DNA of 64,000 nucleotides from Streptomyces sp. NL15-2K (GTDB lineage Bacteria; Actinomycetota; Actinomycetes; Streptomycetales; Streptomycetaceae): NCBI RefSeq assembly GCF_030551255.1, contig NZ_CP130630.1, positions 5,065,501 to 5,129,500 of the forward strand, read 5' to 3'. Shown piece by piece: positions 57,415 to 64,000 of this stretch (position 1 is its first letter; each line of letters starts with the position of its first letter). The notes under the pieces were generated by a model. It saw only the letters and a program-made list of their open reading frames with translations, ran no database searches and was not told where the DNA came from. The position numbers and the translations under genes were made by a program.

Positions 57415-58038
57415 ATGGTGTGCGTGATGGGACAAGCAGGAATGGCGGAAGCCGCCGTCCGCTACCTCAGGTCAATGAAAACACCGCCCGTGGTAGCGCT
57501 GCCGCGCCCCGAGTTGAGGTGTGTCGGCGAGGACGAACGGGCCCCGGTCGACCGGGCCGAGTTCCGGCGTGTCCTGGGGAGCTTCGCGACGGGCGTGACC
57601 GTCGTCACGGCACCCGCCGCCGACGTCGAGGGCACCACCGGGGTGACCCCGGGCCCCGCCGGTTTCGCCTGTCAGTCCTTCTCCTCCCTCTCCCTCGACC
57701 CGCCGCTCGTCGCCTTCATGGTCGGCCGTACGTCGACGACGTGGCCAAGGATCGCCCGTGCTGGCGTCTTCTGCGTCAACGTCCTGGGGGCGAGCCAGGG
57801 CGAACTCTGCCGTGCCTTCGCGGTGAGCGGTGCCGACAAGTTCGCCGGGGTGGAGTACGACGCCGCCCCCGCGTCCGGCTCCCCGCGCCTGGCCGGCACG
57901 CTCGCCTGGATCGACTGCACGATCCACGCGGTGCATACGGGCGGCGACCACCTCATCGTCGTAGGCCGGGTGAACGCTCTGGGGGCGGCAGACGGGGACG
58001 AACCGCCGCTGCTGTTCCGCAAGGGGCGGTTCCTATGA
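57415..58038 (+). CDS. Flavin reductase (FMN-binding, HpaC/HsaB-like)
   Basis: This 207-residue protein has FRRVLGSFATGVTVVTAP, PAGFACQSFSSLSLDPPLV and VFCVNVLGASQGELCRAFAVSGADKFAGVEY, typical of NAD(P)H:flavin reductases that supply reduced flavin to a two-component monooxygenase. The LLM monooxygenases at 15926 and elsewhere in the same regulon are likely partners. ATG 57415 or 57427 are both possible; the first follows the operator by 5 bases, consistent with leaderless transcription. Confidence 0.93.
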   Translation: MVCVMGQAGMAEAAVRYLRSMKTPPVVALPRPELRCVGEDERAPVDRAEFRRVLGSFATGVTVVTAPAADVEGTTGVTPGPAGFACQSFSSLSLDPPLVAFMVGRTSTTWPRIARAGVFCVNVLGASQGELCRAFAVSGADKFAGVEYDAAPASGSPRLAGTLAWIDCTIHAVHTGGDHLIVVGRVNALGAADGDEPPLLFRKGRFL

Positions 58039-58075
58039 GAGGAACTGTGTACCGCGATACGCACGTCATGCGCAC

Positions 58076-58609
58076 ATGACGACTTCTCAGACCTCGCTGC
58101 GAGTCGCGAGCCTCGACGACCTGGACAGCATCGCCGACCTGCACACTCAGGCCCGCGCCGCCTACTACCGGGCAGGTGGGACATTGGCGGCGGAGCTCGT
58201 CTCTCCCAAGGCGCACTCCGATCGGCGGGGCGGGTGGATGCGTGCCCTCCAGGCGGACAATCGGACGGTGCTGTGTGCCGTGCGAGAGGGTGCGTTGGTC
58301 GGCATCCTTTCGATGGGCGATCCGGTGGACACCGACGTGGACGCCACGACCGCCCTCCAACTGCACCAGATCCACGTCCGTCCGAGCAGTTGGGGCCAAG
58401 GCATCGGCAGCCGTCTGCACGACGCATTCGTACGGTTCCTGCGCGACGCGTCCCTCACGACCGGGGTCCTCGAAGCCTGGGAACGCAACACCCGGGCCCA
58501 GACCTTCCACGCCCGCCACGGCTGGGCCCCGGACGGCCACTGGCGCCCAGGCCCAGCCGCTGCGGACTACGTCCGCCTGCGGCTGGACTTGGGCCCTTCG
58601 GTCAGCTGA
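58076..58609 (+). CDS. GNAT-family N-acetyltransferase
   Basis: This 177-residue GNAT protein has LRVASLDDLDSIADLHTQAR at the start and LHQIHVRPSSWGQGIGSRLHDAFVRFL as the acetyl-CoA (Q-x-x-G-x-G/S) loop, then VLEAWERNTRAQTFHARHGWAPDG, typical of the C-terminal part. Substrate unknown. It is 37 bases from the flavin reductase stop and on the same strand, so it may be cotranscribed. Confidence 0.93.
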   Translation: MTTSQTSLRVASLDDLDSIADLHTQARAAYYRAGGTLAAELVSPKAHSDRRGGWMRALQADNRTVLCAVREGALVGILSMGDPVDTDVDATTALQLHQIHVRPSSWGQGIGSRLHDAFVRFLRDASLTTGVLEAWERNTRAQTFHARHGWAPDGHWRPGPAAADYVRLRLDLGPSVS

Positions 58610-58673
58610 ACAGCACCGTCGCTGCCCTTGAACAGCACCGTCGCTGCCCTTCACCTGATCCGCCGGACACGCC

Positions 58674-60866
58674 CTAGCCGCGCCGCCCCGACGGATCATG
58701 GGCGACCGTGTCCCGGTCTTCGCCGGAGGCCGACCCGGAACCGATGGATCCGGCGCCTGTGCCGATGGCCGCTTCTTCCGCCCGGTCCCCGTGCCCCGGC
58801 CACCAGGCCGCGTGGCCGATCAGCGCGGTGAGGCTCGGCGTGAAGAACATCGCCATCACGAAGGCGGCGATGGCGATGCCGAAGGAGACCGCGAAACCCA
58901 TCTCCGAGAGCAGCGCGTTGCCCGCCAGCATCATCGTGGCGAAGGTCGCCGCCAGGATGAAGCCCGCTGCGGCCACGGTCGGGCCGGCGTGCCGCAGCGC
59001 CATGCCGGCCGCCTCGCGCGGTTCGCGGCCCTCGCGGGCCTCCTCGCGGAGCCGGGCGATCATGAGGATGTTGTAGTCGGTGCCGATGGCGACCACGAAG
59101 AGATACATGATCACCGGGAGCATGAACATCAGGCCCGAATGCCCCTGCCCGTCCTGGAAGATCCATACGGTGGTGCCCAGTGTGGCACCGAAGCCGAGGC
59201 CCACCGAGGCGATCAGATACCAGGGGGCGACCACACTGCGCAGCAGCAGCCCCAGGATGACCATGATCAGGACGGCGGCGACGGGGAAGACCGTCTTGTA
59301 GTCCTGGTTGACCGCCGTGTCGATGTCCTTGTAGATCGAGGACATGCCCCCGACCAGGGCTTCCGTGCCGTCAGGAGCGTCGGCGTGCGCAACGTTCCGG
59401 ACTCGCGCCACCGCGTCGATCGCCTGGTCCGTCGACGCCTCGTACTTGAGCGTGACGGTGAAGTCCGCAGTGGTGCCTTCCTTGTTGACCTCGGTCATGC
59501 TCGCGTTCGCGACACCGTCCACGGCGCCGAGCTTCTGCGCGTACGCGTCGAAGGCGGACCTGTCCAGCGGCTTGCCGTCGGTGCTGGAGAGGTAGACATC
59601 GGTGGGCGCGGCGGCACCCGCCGAGTACGCCTTCTGCATCTCGTCCTGGACGACCATGGACTCCTTGGTCTTGGGCATGGAGCCGGCCGCCAGGTCGAAG
59701 GTGGCGTTGAAACCGAACGTCCCCAGCGACAGCACGACCAGGACGAGACCGGACACCACGGCGAACAGGGCGGGGCGGCGCTGCATGCCGCGGCCCATGG
59801 CGGCGAACCGGGCGTTCTCCGGCTCGCGTTGCCAGGACTTCGACGGCCAGAAGACCTTCGGGCCGATGAGCGAGACCACGGCGGGGATCAGGGTCAGGCC
59901 CGCGACCAGGGTCGCGCCGACGGCGATGGCGAGCGCCGGGCCCATCTGCTTGAGGAAGCCCAGAGTGGACAGCACCAGCGCGAAGAAGGCGATGATGACC
60001 GCCCCGGCAGCCGAGGCGATGGCCTCGCCGACCCGGTCCACCGCGTTGATCATGGCCTGTTTGGGCTCGTCACCGAGGCGCAGACGTTCGCGGTAACGGA
60101 ACATCAGGAACAGGAAATAGTCCGTGCCGACGCCGAACAGCACGACGATCAGAATCGACGAGATCGAGCTGTTGGCCTGGAGATCGAACAGCTTGGTCGC
60201 AAACGCGATCAGCCCATTGGCGATCGCGGACACCAATCCGATCAGAATCAGGGGCAGTACGGCGAGGATCGGTGCCCTGAAGATGATCAGCAGCGTCACC
60301 AGAATGATCACGAAGGTGCCGATACCGATGAGCGCTTCACCGCGCTTGGACGACTCCTGTTGATCGAGGGCCTGCGCGGCGGAACCGCCGAGTTTGACGT
60401 CGAGCTCGGTGCCCTTGGCCAGGTCCTTCGCTTGCTCGCGCAACTCCTCCGCCGCGTCCGCCTGTTTGGGCTGACCGGCGTACTTCTCGTCCATCTGGAC
60501 CAGGGTCAGGGCGTATTCGCCGTCCTTGGACGGCTGGCCGGGGACGACCTTCTGCACCTGGTCGATCTTCTTCTGGCCCAGTTCGGTGGTGATCCGGGCG
60601 ACGTCCTGCTTGTCGGCGGCGGTGAGCTTGCCGCCGTCTGTGCGCTGGTACAGCGCGATCGCGGACGGGGTGAAGGCGCTGGGGAATGCCTCCTGCTGGA
60701 CCTCCGCGGCCTTGATGGATTCATAACTCTTGGGGAGGAAACTACTTTCGTCGCTGGTTGAGGGCAGGCTCGGAGCGGTGGCGACGATCGCCACCGCGGC
60801 GATTAACCATGCCACGATCGTCCAGACGGGATGTCGGACGACAGCGTCCCCAATGCGTCGGAACAT
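58674..60866 (-). CDS. MMPL-family RND transporter
   Basis: This 730-residue membrane protein has the MMPL pattern of two repeats of six membrane helices. The periplasmic loop between helices 1 and 2 contains SDESSFLPKSYESIKAAEVQQ. GTDYFLFLMFRYRERLRLG and GTDYNILMIARLREEAREG are the GxxxDY-like motifs of each half, and ATLVAGLTLIPAVV is among the helices. It exports lipids or drugs, driven by proton flow. The ATG at 60866 has TAGGAGG as ribosome site, which is part of a palindrome. No operon partner is adjacent. Confidence 0.94.
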   Translation of the reverse strand: MFRRIGDAVVRHPVWTIVAWLIAAVAIVATAPSLPSTSDESSFLPKSYESIKAAEVQQEAFPSAFTPSAIALYQRTDGGKLTAADKQDVARITTELGQKKIDQVQKVVPGQPSKDGEYALTLVQMDEKYAGQPKQADAAEELREQAKDLAKGTELDVKLGGSAAQALDQQESSKRGEALIGIGTFVIILVTLLIIFRAPILAVLPLILIGLVSAIANGLIAFATKLFDLQANSSISSILIVVLFGVGTDYFLFLMFRYRERLRLGDEPKQAMINAVDRVGEAIASAAGAVIIAFFALVLSTLGFLKQMGPALAIAVGATLVAGLTLIPAVVSLIGPKVFWPSKSWQREPENARFAAMGRGMQRRPALFAVVSGLVLVVLSLGTFGFNATFDLAAGSMPKTKESMVVQDEMQKAYSAGAAAPTDVYLSSTDGKPLDRSAFDAYAQKLGAVDGVANASMTEVNKEGTTADFTVTLKYEASTDQAIDAVARVRNVAHADAPDGTEALVGGMSSIYKDIDTAVNQDYKTVFPVAAVLIMVILGLLLRSVVAPWYLIASVGLGFGATLGTTVWIFQDGQGHSGLMFMLPVIMYLFVVAIGTDYNILMIARLREEAREGREPREAAGMALRHAGPTVAAAGFILAATFATMMLAGNALLSEMGFAVSFGIAIAAFVMAMFFTPSLTALIGHAAWWPGHGDRAEEAAIGTGAGSIGSGSASGEDRDTVAHDPSGRRG

Positions 60867-60876
60867 GCGGGGGGCC

Positions 60877-60888
60877 TCCTACGTAGGA
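60877..60888. promoter_or_regulatory. Palindrome TCCTACGTAGGA at the MMPL ribosome site
   Basis: This perfect 12-bp palindrome includes the AGGA of the ribosome binding site of the MMPL gene. A repressor bound here would block the promoter or translation start. No regulator gene is next to it. Confidence 0.5.
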
Positions 60889-61047
60889 AGATCACCGCAG
60901 CCCGGGGAGCGGACCCTGGCATCGGCGACCCCGACCGGCACTCGCCATCGGGCCGGCCGAACGGTTGTCTTGGCTCCGATCGTAGTGACCCCCCACGCCG
61001 AGATCATTCCATTTGCCGTCATCGTGGCGTGGGCCGAACGACAGGCC

Positions 61048-61087
61048 TAGGGCCTGTCCGGCGACCTGATCCGCCGGACAGGCCCTA
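61048..61087 (-). terminator. Terminator hairpin at the MFS stop codon
   Basis: A perfect 16-bp stem (TAGGGCCTGTCCGGCG) with an 8-base loop has the MFS stop codon in its own arm. A half copy (CCTGATCCGCCGGACACGCCCTA) lies at about 58651-58676, at the end of the MMPL gene. Confidence 0.85.
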
Positions 61088-62434
61088 GCCCGCCACCACC
61101 CCAACGCCCTCCACCCGCCGCCGGATCACCAACGCCATCAGCGCCGCCACCGCACACAGCGCCCCGGACGCGTACCAGACCATGTCGTACGAGCCGAAGA
61201 CGTCCCGGGCCACCCCGCCCAGGAAGGCCACGAGCGCGGCGCCGACCTGGTGGGAGGCGAGCACCCAGCCGAAGACGATCGCGCTGTCCTCGCCGTACTG
61301 CTCCCGGCACAGCGCCACGGTGGGCGGGACGGTGGCGACCCAGTCCAGGCCGTAGAAGACGATGAAGAAGAGCATCGACGGGTGGACGCCCGGCGCCAGC
61401 GCCAGCAGCATCGGCAGGAAGAGGAGCGAGATGCCGCGCAGGGCGTAGTACACCGCGAGCAGCCGGCGCGGTTCGTAGCGGTCGGTGAACCAGCCGGAGG
61501 CGATCGTGCCGACCACGTCGAACACGCCGATGACCGCGAGCAGCGAGGCCGCCGCCGTGACGGGCATGCCGTCGTCGTGGGCGGCGGGCACGAAGTGGGT
61601 CTGGATCAGGCCGTTGGTGGAGGCGCCGCAGATCGCGAAGGTGCCGGCCAGCAGCCAGAAGGGGCCGGTGCGGGCGGCCGAGAACAGGACCGTGATCGCC
61701 CGGCGGGCGGCCCCGCGCGCGGGCGGCGGCTTCGGTACGAACTCCTTCGCGCCGTACGGCTTCAGGCCCACGTCGGCGGGGTGGTCGCGCAGCAGCAGCC
61801 AGACGAAGGGGACGACCGCGAGGGCGGCGAGGGCCACCGTGACGGCGGCGGGGCGCCAGTCGTGCTTCTCGACCATCCAGGACAGTACGGGCAGGAAGAT
61901 CAGCTGGCCGGAGGCCGAGGCGGCGGTGAGGATGCCGGTGACCAGGCCGCGCCGCTCGGTGAACCAGCGGTTGGTGACGGTCGCGGCGAAGGCCAGCGCC
62001 ATCGAACCGCTGCCCAGGCCGACCAACAGACCCCAGCACAGCAGCAGTTGCCAGGCCGCCGTCATCCACACCGTCAGGCCCGAGCCGATCGCGATCACCG
62101 TGAGCGCGACCGCGACCACCCGCCGGATGCCGAAACGATCCATCAGCGCGGCCGCGAAGGGCGCGGTGAGGCCGTACAGCGCGAGGTTGACCGAGACCGC
62201 CGCGCCGATCGTGCCGCGCGACCAGCCGTACTCCTGGTTCAGCGGGTCGATGAGCAGGCCGGGGAGCGAGCGGAATGCTGCCGCGCCGGTGATCGTCACG
62301 AAGGTGACGGCGGCGACGAACCAGGCGCGGTGAATGCGGCGCTTCGTCGGGGACGGGGCTTCCTCTACGGCGGTGGCGGCTTCGGTCGCATCGGTCGCAT
62401 CGGTCGCATCGGTCGCTGGGGTCGTCTGAGTCAC
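61085..62434 (-). CDS. MFS transporter
   Basis: This 449-residue membrane protein has 12 predicted hydrophobic segments. WSRGTIGAAVSVNLALYGLTAPFA and RFGIRRVVAVALTVIAIGSG lie in the first half, with the loop RRGLVTGILTAASASGQ (the RhlxxG-like motif) and GWFTDRYEPRRLLAVYY as the second-half motif. The N-terminus has an ATDATDATDAT repeat encoded by a tandem GGTCGCATC array. It is divergent from the GlxA-type regulator with a 72-bp gap, so that protein may control it. Confidence 0.94.
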   Translation of the reverse strand: MTQTTPATDATDATDATEAATAVEEAPSPTKRRIHRAWFVAAVTFVTITGAAAFRSLPGLLIDPLNQEYGWSRGTIGAAVSVNLALYGLTAPFAAALMDRFGIRRVVAVALTVIAIGSGLTVWMTAAWQLLLCWGLLVGLGSGSMALAFAATVTNRWFTERRGLVTGILTAASASGQLIFLPVLSWMVEKHDWRPAAVTVALAALAVVPFVWLLLRDHPADVGLKPYGAKEFVPKPPPARGAARRAITVLFSAARTGPFWLLAGTFAICGASTNGLIQTHFVPAAHDDGMPVTAAASLLAVIGVFDVVGTIASGWFTDRYEPRRLLAVYYALRGISLLFLPMLLALAPGVHPSMLFFIVFYGLDWVATVPPTVALCREQYGEDSAIVFGWVLASHQVGAALVAFLGGVARDVFGSYDMVWYASGALCAVAALMALVIRRRVEGVGVVAG

Positions 62435-62506
62435 GACATAGAGCTTCCTCTCCGATCACCACTCCCATCCACTGGCCCGAAGGACAGCATTCGCTAGGAT
62501 CGGGCC

Positions 62507-63595
62507 ATGAATCCGGCCGTTGGCTTCCGTCCCCACCGCGTCGTCGTCCTCGCCCTCGACGGGCTGCTCCCCTTCGAACTGGGCATCCCGCACCGGATCT
62601 TCGGACGCGCCAAGGATGCCGAGCGGCGGCGTCTGTACGAGGTCGTCACCTGCTCGATCCGGCCGCCGGGCCCGGTCCACACCGACGCCGACTTCGCCAT
62701 CCACGTCGGCAACGGCCCCGAGGCCCTGGCCACCGCAGACACGGTCGTCGTCCCGGCGTCGTACGAGCTCGGCCCGGTCTACGAGCAGGGCGTGCTCACC
62801 GACGAGCTGGCCGCCGCCCTCGCCCGCATCCGGCCCGGCACCCGCCTCGCCTCCATCTGCACCGGCGTCTACGTCCTCGCCGCCGCCGGCCGCCTCGACG
62901 GCCGCCCGGCCACCACGCACTGGTCGGACGCCGACCGCTTCCAGCGGCTCTTCCCGCAGATCGCGGTCGACGCGGACGTCCTGTTCATCGACGACGGCGA
63001 CGTGCTCACCTCCGCCGGGGTCGCGGCCGGGATCGACCTGTGCCTGCACATGGTGCGCCGCGACCACGGCACGGCGGTCGCCAACGAGGTGGCCCGTCGC
63101 ACGGTCGTACCGCCGCACCGCGACGGCGGGCAGGCGCAGTACATCCACCGTCCCGTGCCCGAACCGCAGTTGGCGTCCACGACCAACGCCCGCGCCTGGG
63201 CGCTGGGCCGTCTGCACGAGCCGATCCAGCTGCGCGACATGGCCGAGCAGGAGGCCATGTCCGTACGGACCTTCACGCGCCGCTTCCGCGAGGAGGTCGG
63301 CGTCAGCCCGGGGCAGTGGCTCACCCAGCAGCGGGTGGAACGGGCCCGGCACCTGCTGGAGTCCACCGACCTGTCCGTCGACCAGGTGGCCCGGGACGCG
63401 GGCTTCGGCACCGCGCAGTCGATGCGGCAGCACCTACAGCAGACGCTCGGCGTCACTCCGACCGCCTATCGCCGGACCTTCCGAGCCGGGGGCGACGGGA
63501 TCGGAGGCGGCCCGACGGGAAGCGGCGGGCCGGGAAGCGACAGGATGGGAAGCGGCAGGGCCGACAGCTACGGCGGTGTCGGCTCCCGGCGCTGA
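62507..63595 (+). CDS. GlxA-type transcriptional regulator (DJ-1/PfpI + AraC HTH)
   Basis: This 362-residue protein has an N-terminal DJ-1/PfpI domain (VVVLALDGLLPFELGIPHRIF, and ICTGVYVLAAAGRLDGRPATTHW with the Cys-containing nucleophile elbow). A C-terminal AraC pair of HTH motifs follows (LRDMAEQEAMSVRTFTRRFREE, DQVARDAGFGTAQSMRQHL, FRAGG). It probably regulates the divergent MFS gene. The last 30 residues are a Gly/Ser tail coded by a repeated sequence that overlaps the convergent MFS gene. Confidence 0.93.
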   Translation: MNPAVGFRPHRVVVLALDGLLPFELGIPHRIFGRAKDAERRRLYEVVTCSIRPPGPVHTDADFAIHVGNGPEALATADTVVVPASYELGPVYEQGVLTDELAAALARIRPGTRLASICTGVYVLAAAGRLDGRPATTHWSDADRFQRLFPQIAVDADVLFIDDGDVLTSAGVAAGIDLCLHMVRRDHGTAVANEVARRTVVPPHRDGGQAQYIHRPVPEPQLASTTNARAWALGRLHEPIQLRDMAEQEAMSVRTFTRRFREEVGVSPGQWLTQQRVERARHLLESTDLSVDQVARDAGFGTAQSMRQHLQQTLGVTPTAYRRTFRAGGDGIGGGPTGSGGPGSDRMGSGRADSYGGVGSRR

Positions 63596-64000
63596 ACGGC
63601 CGGCCCGGCGCACCTCGCCCCACCAGCCGACCCCCGTCAGCACCAGCGTCAGGCCCACCCCGGCCAGGATGGCCGTGGACGGTGCCACCACTTTGAGGAG
63701 GGCACCGGCGAGCGACCCCGTCGCCGCGTAACCCGCACCCGCCGCCGCGTACATCACCGAGTACCCCGCGGCCAGAGCACCCGGCGGAAGCGCCTCGCGC
63801 AGGGACAGGTTGCGGGTGAGCATCGCGCACGACTGGAGCGTGCCCCCCACGACGAGCGCGACGGCGATCCCGGCCGTGTCCGGTATCAGCGCGGCGAGGG
63901 CCACGCAGACCGACGTCCCGCACATCAGCACCACGCTGCGGGTGCGCAGCCGCCCCGGCCAGGAGCGAAGACCATGGACGAAGGCACCGAGCCCGCCGCC
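63434..64000 (-). CDS. MFS transporter, C-terminal part (runs off the window)
   Basis: The frame is open to the window end and reads a membrane protein: VALAALIPDTAGIAVALVVGG, NLSLREALPPGALAAGYSVMY, and SLAGALLKVVAPSTAILAGV. This layout matches the last three or four helices of an MFS transporter. The final 70 residues are a hydrophilic Ala/Ser/Pro tail that overlaps the 3' end of the GlxA-type gene by 162 bases. The start lies beyond the window. Confidence 0.8.
   Translation of the reverse strand, partial: GGGLGAFVHGLRSWPGRLRTRSVVLMCGTSVCVALAALIPDTAGIAVALVVGGTLQSCAMLTRNLSLREALPPGALAAGYSVMYAAAGAGYAATGSLAGALLKVVAPSTAILAGVGLTLVLTGVGWWGEVRRAGRSAPGADTAVAVGPAASHPVASRPAASRRAASDPVAPGSEGPAIGGRSDAERLL

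Noticed and set aside
1..64000. tRNA, rRNA, prophage or integrative element markers.
   Set aside because: No matching structure, integrase, transposase or phage gene was seen.

Overview
The window is a GC-rich actinobacterial chromosome segment, almost certainly Streptomyces. The evidence is the very strong G/C third-position bias, frequent GTG/TTG starts with 4-base GTGA overlaps, Scr1-type HTH/DUF397 modules, an AfsR-type SARP regulator with an AfsS-like 63-residue partner, and cofactor F420 genes. No tRNA, rRNA, CRISPR array, transposase or integrase was seen. All calls come from reading the sequence; no database search was possible.

Layout. 0-3.6 kb: fbiC (FO synthase) and an F420/flavin LLM oxidoreductase. 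3.6-5.2 kb: a secreted PHP/CehA-type metallohydrolase. 5.2-8.5 kb: a minus-strand cassette with a WXG-like protein carrying a C-terminal calpain/papain-like cysteine peptidase, a small ESX-like protein and a chagasin-like (I42) lipoprotein inhibitor; it looks like a type VII-exported protease effector with its own immunity lipoprotein. 8.5-9.3 kb: a TetR remnant and a non-coding repeat. 9.3-12.6 kb: Scr1/DUF397/anti-sigma-like module, DDN-type reductase and a MazEF-like pair. 12.6-23 kb: catabolic enzymes (ALDH, N-acyl-D-amino acid deacylase-like, two LLM oxidoreductases, SDR, amidohydrolase), interrupted by two secreted proteins that resemble aerolysin/ETX-MTX2 pore formers and a LuxR-type regulator. 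23-26.8 kb: afsR, an AfsR/PhoP-type box, afsS-like gene and a secreted paralogous peptide. 26.9-30.4 kb: VapBC-like pair, a second Scr1 module and an AbiEi/DUF559-like protein. 30.4-31.8 kb: a 1.36-kb non-coding palindrome. 31.8-51.9 kb: a dense acyl-CoA catabolic region (epoxide-hydrolase-like, acyl-CoA ligase, thiolase-like plus DUF35 proteins, enoyl-CoA hydratases, acyl-CoA dehydrogenase, DoxX, FMO, ADP-forming CoA ligase) with a TetR regulator. 52-64 kb: membrane protein, a DUF6415/XRE locus with a poly-C frameshift, HAD, HTH protein, flavin reductase, GNAT, MMPL, MFS, GlxA-type regulator and a partial MFS gene.

How the genes work together. Twelve copies of a 15-bp palindrome (CTGAyg-N3-CGTCAG) lie upstream of catabolic genes between 17.1 and 57.4 kb. 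They define a local multi-operon regulon, plausibly controlled by the only intact TetR gene in the window (40535-41182). At three genes the operator sits 4-5 bases before the ATG and carries a TACCGT -10-like hexamer, which suggests leaderless, directly blocked promoters. The enzymes fit CoA-dependent breakdown of an alicyclic, steroid-like or branched substrate with flavin/F420 oxidations, but the substrate cannot be read from sequence.

The most unusual items are the protease-effector/inhibitor cassette, the operator network, the palindromic non-coding element with its related half copy, and the AfsS-like DNHA/ENHA peptide pair.
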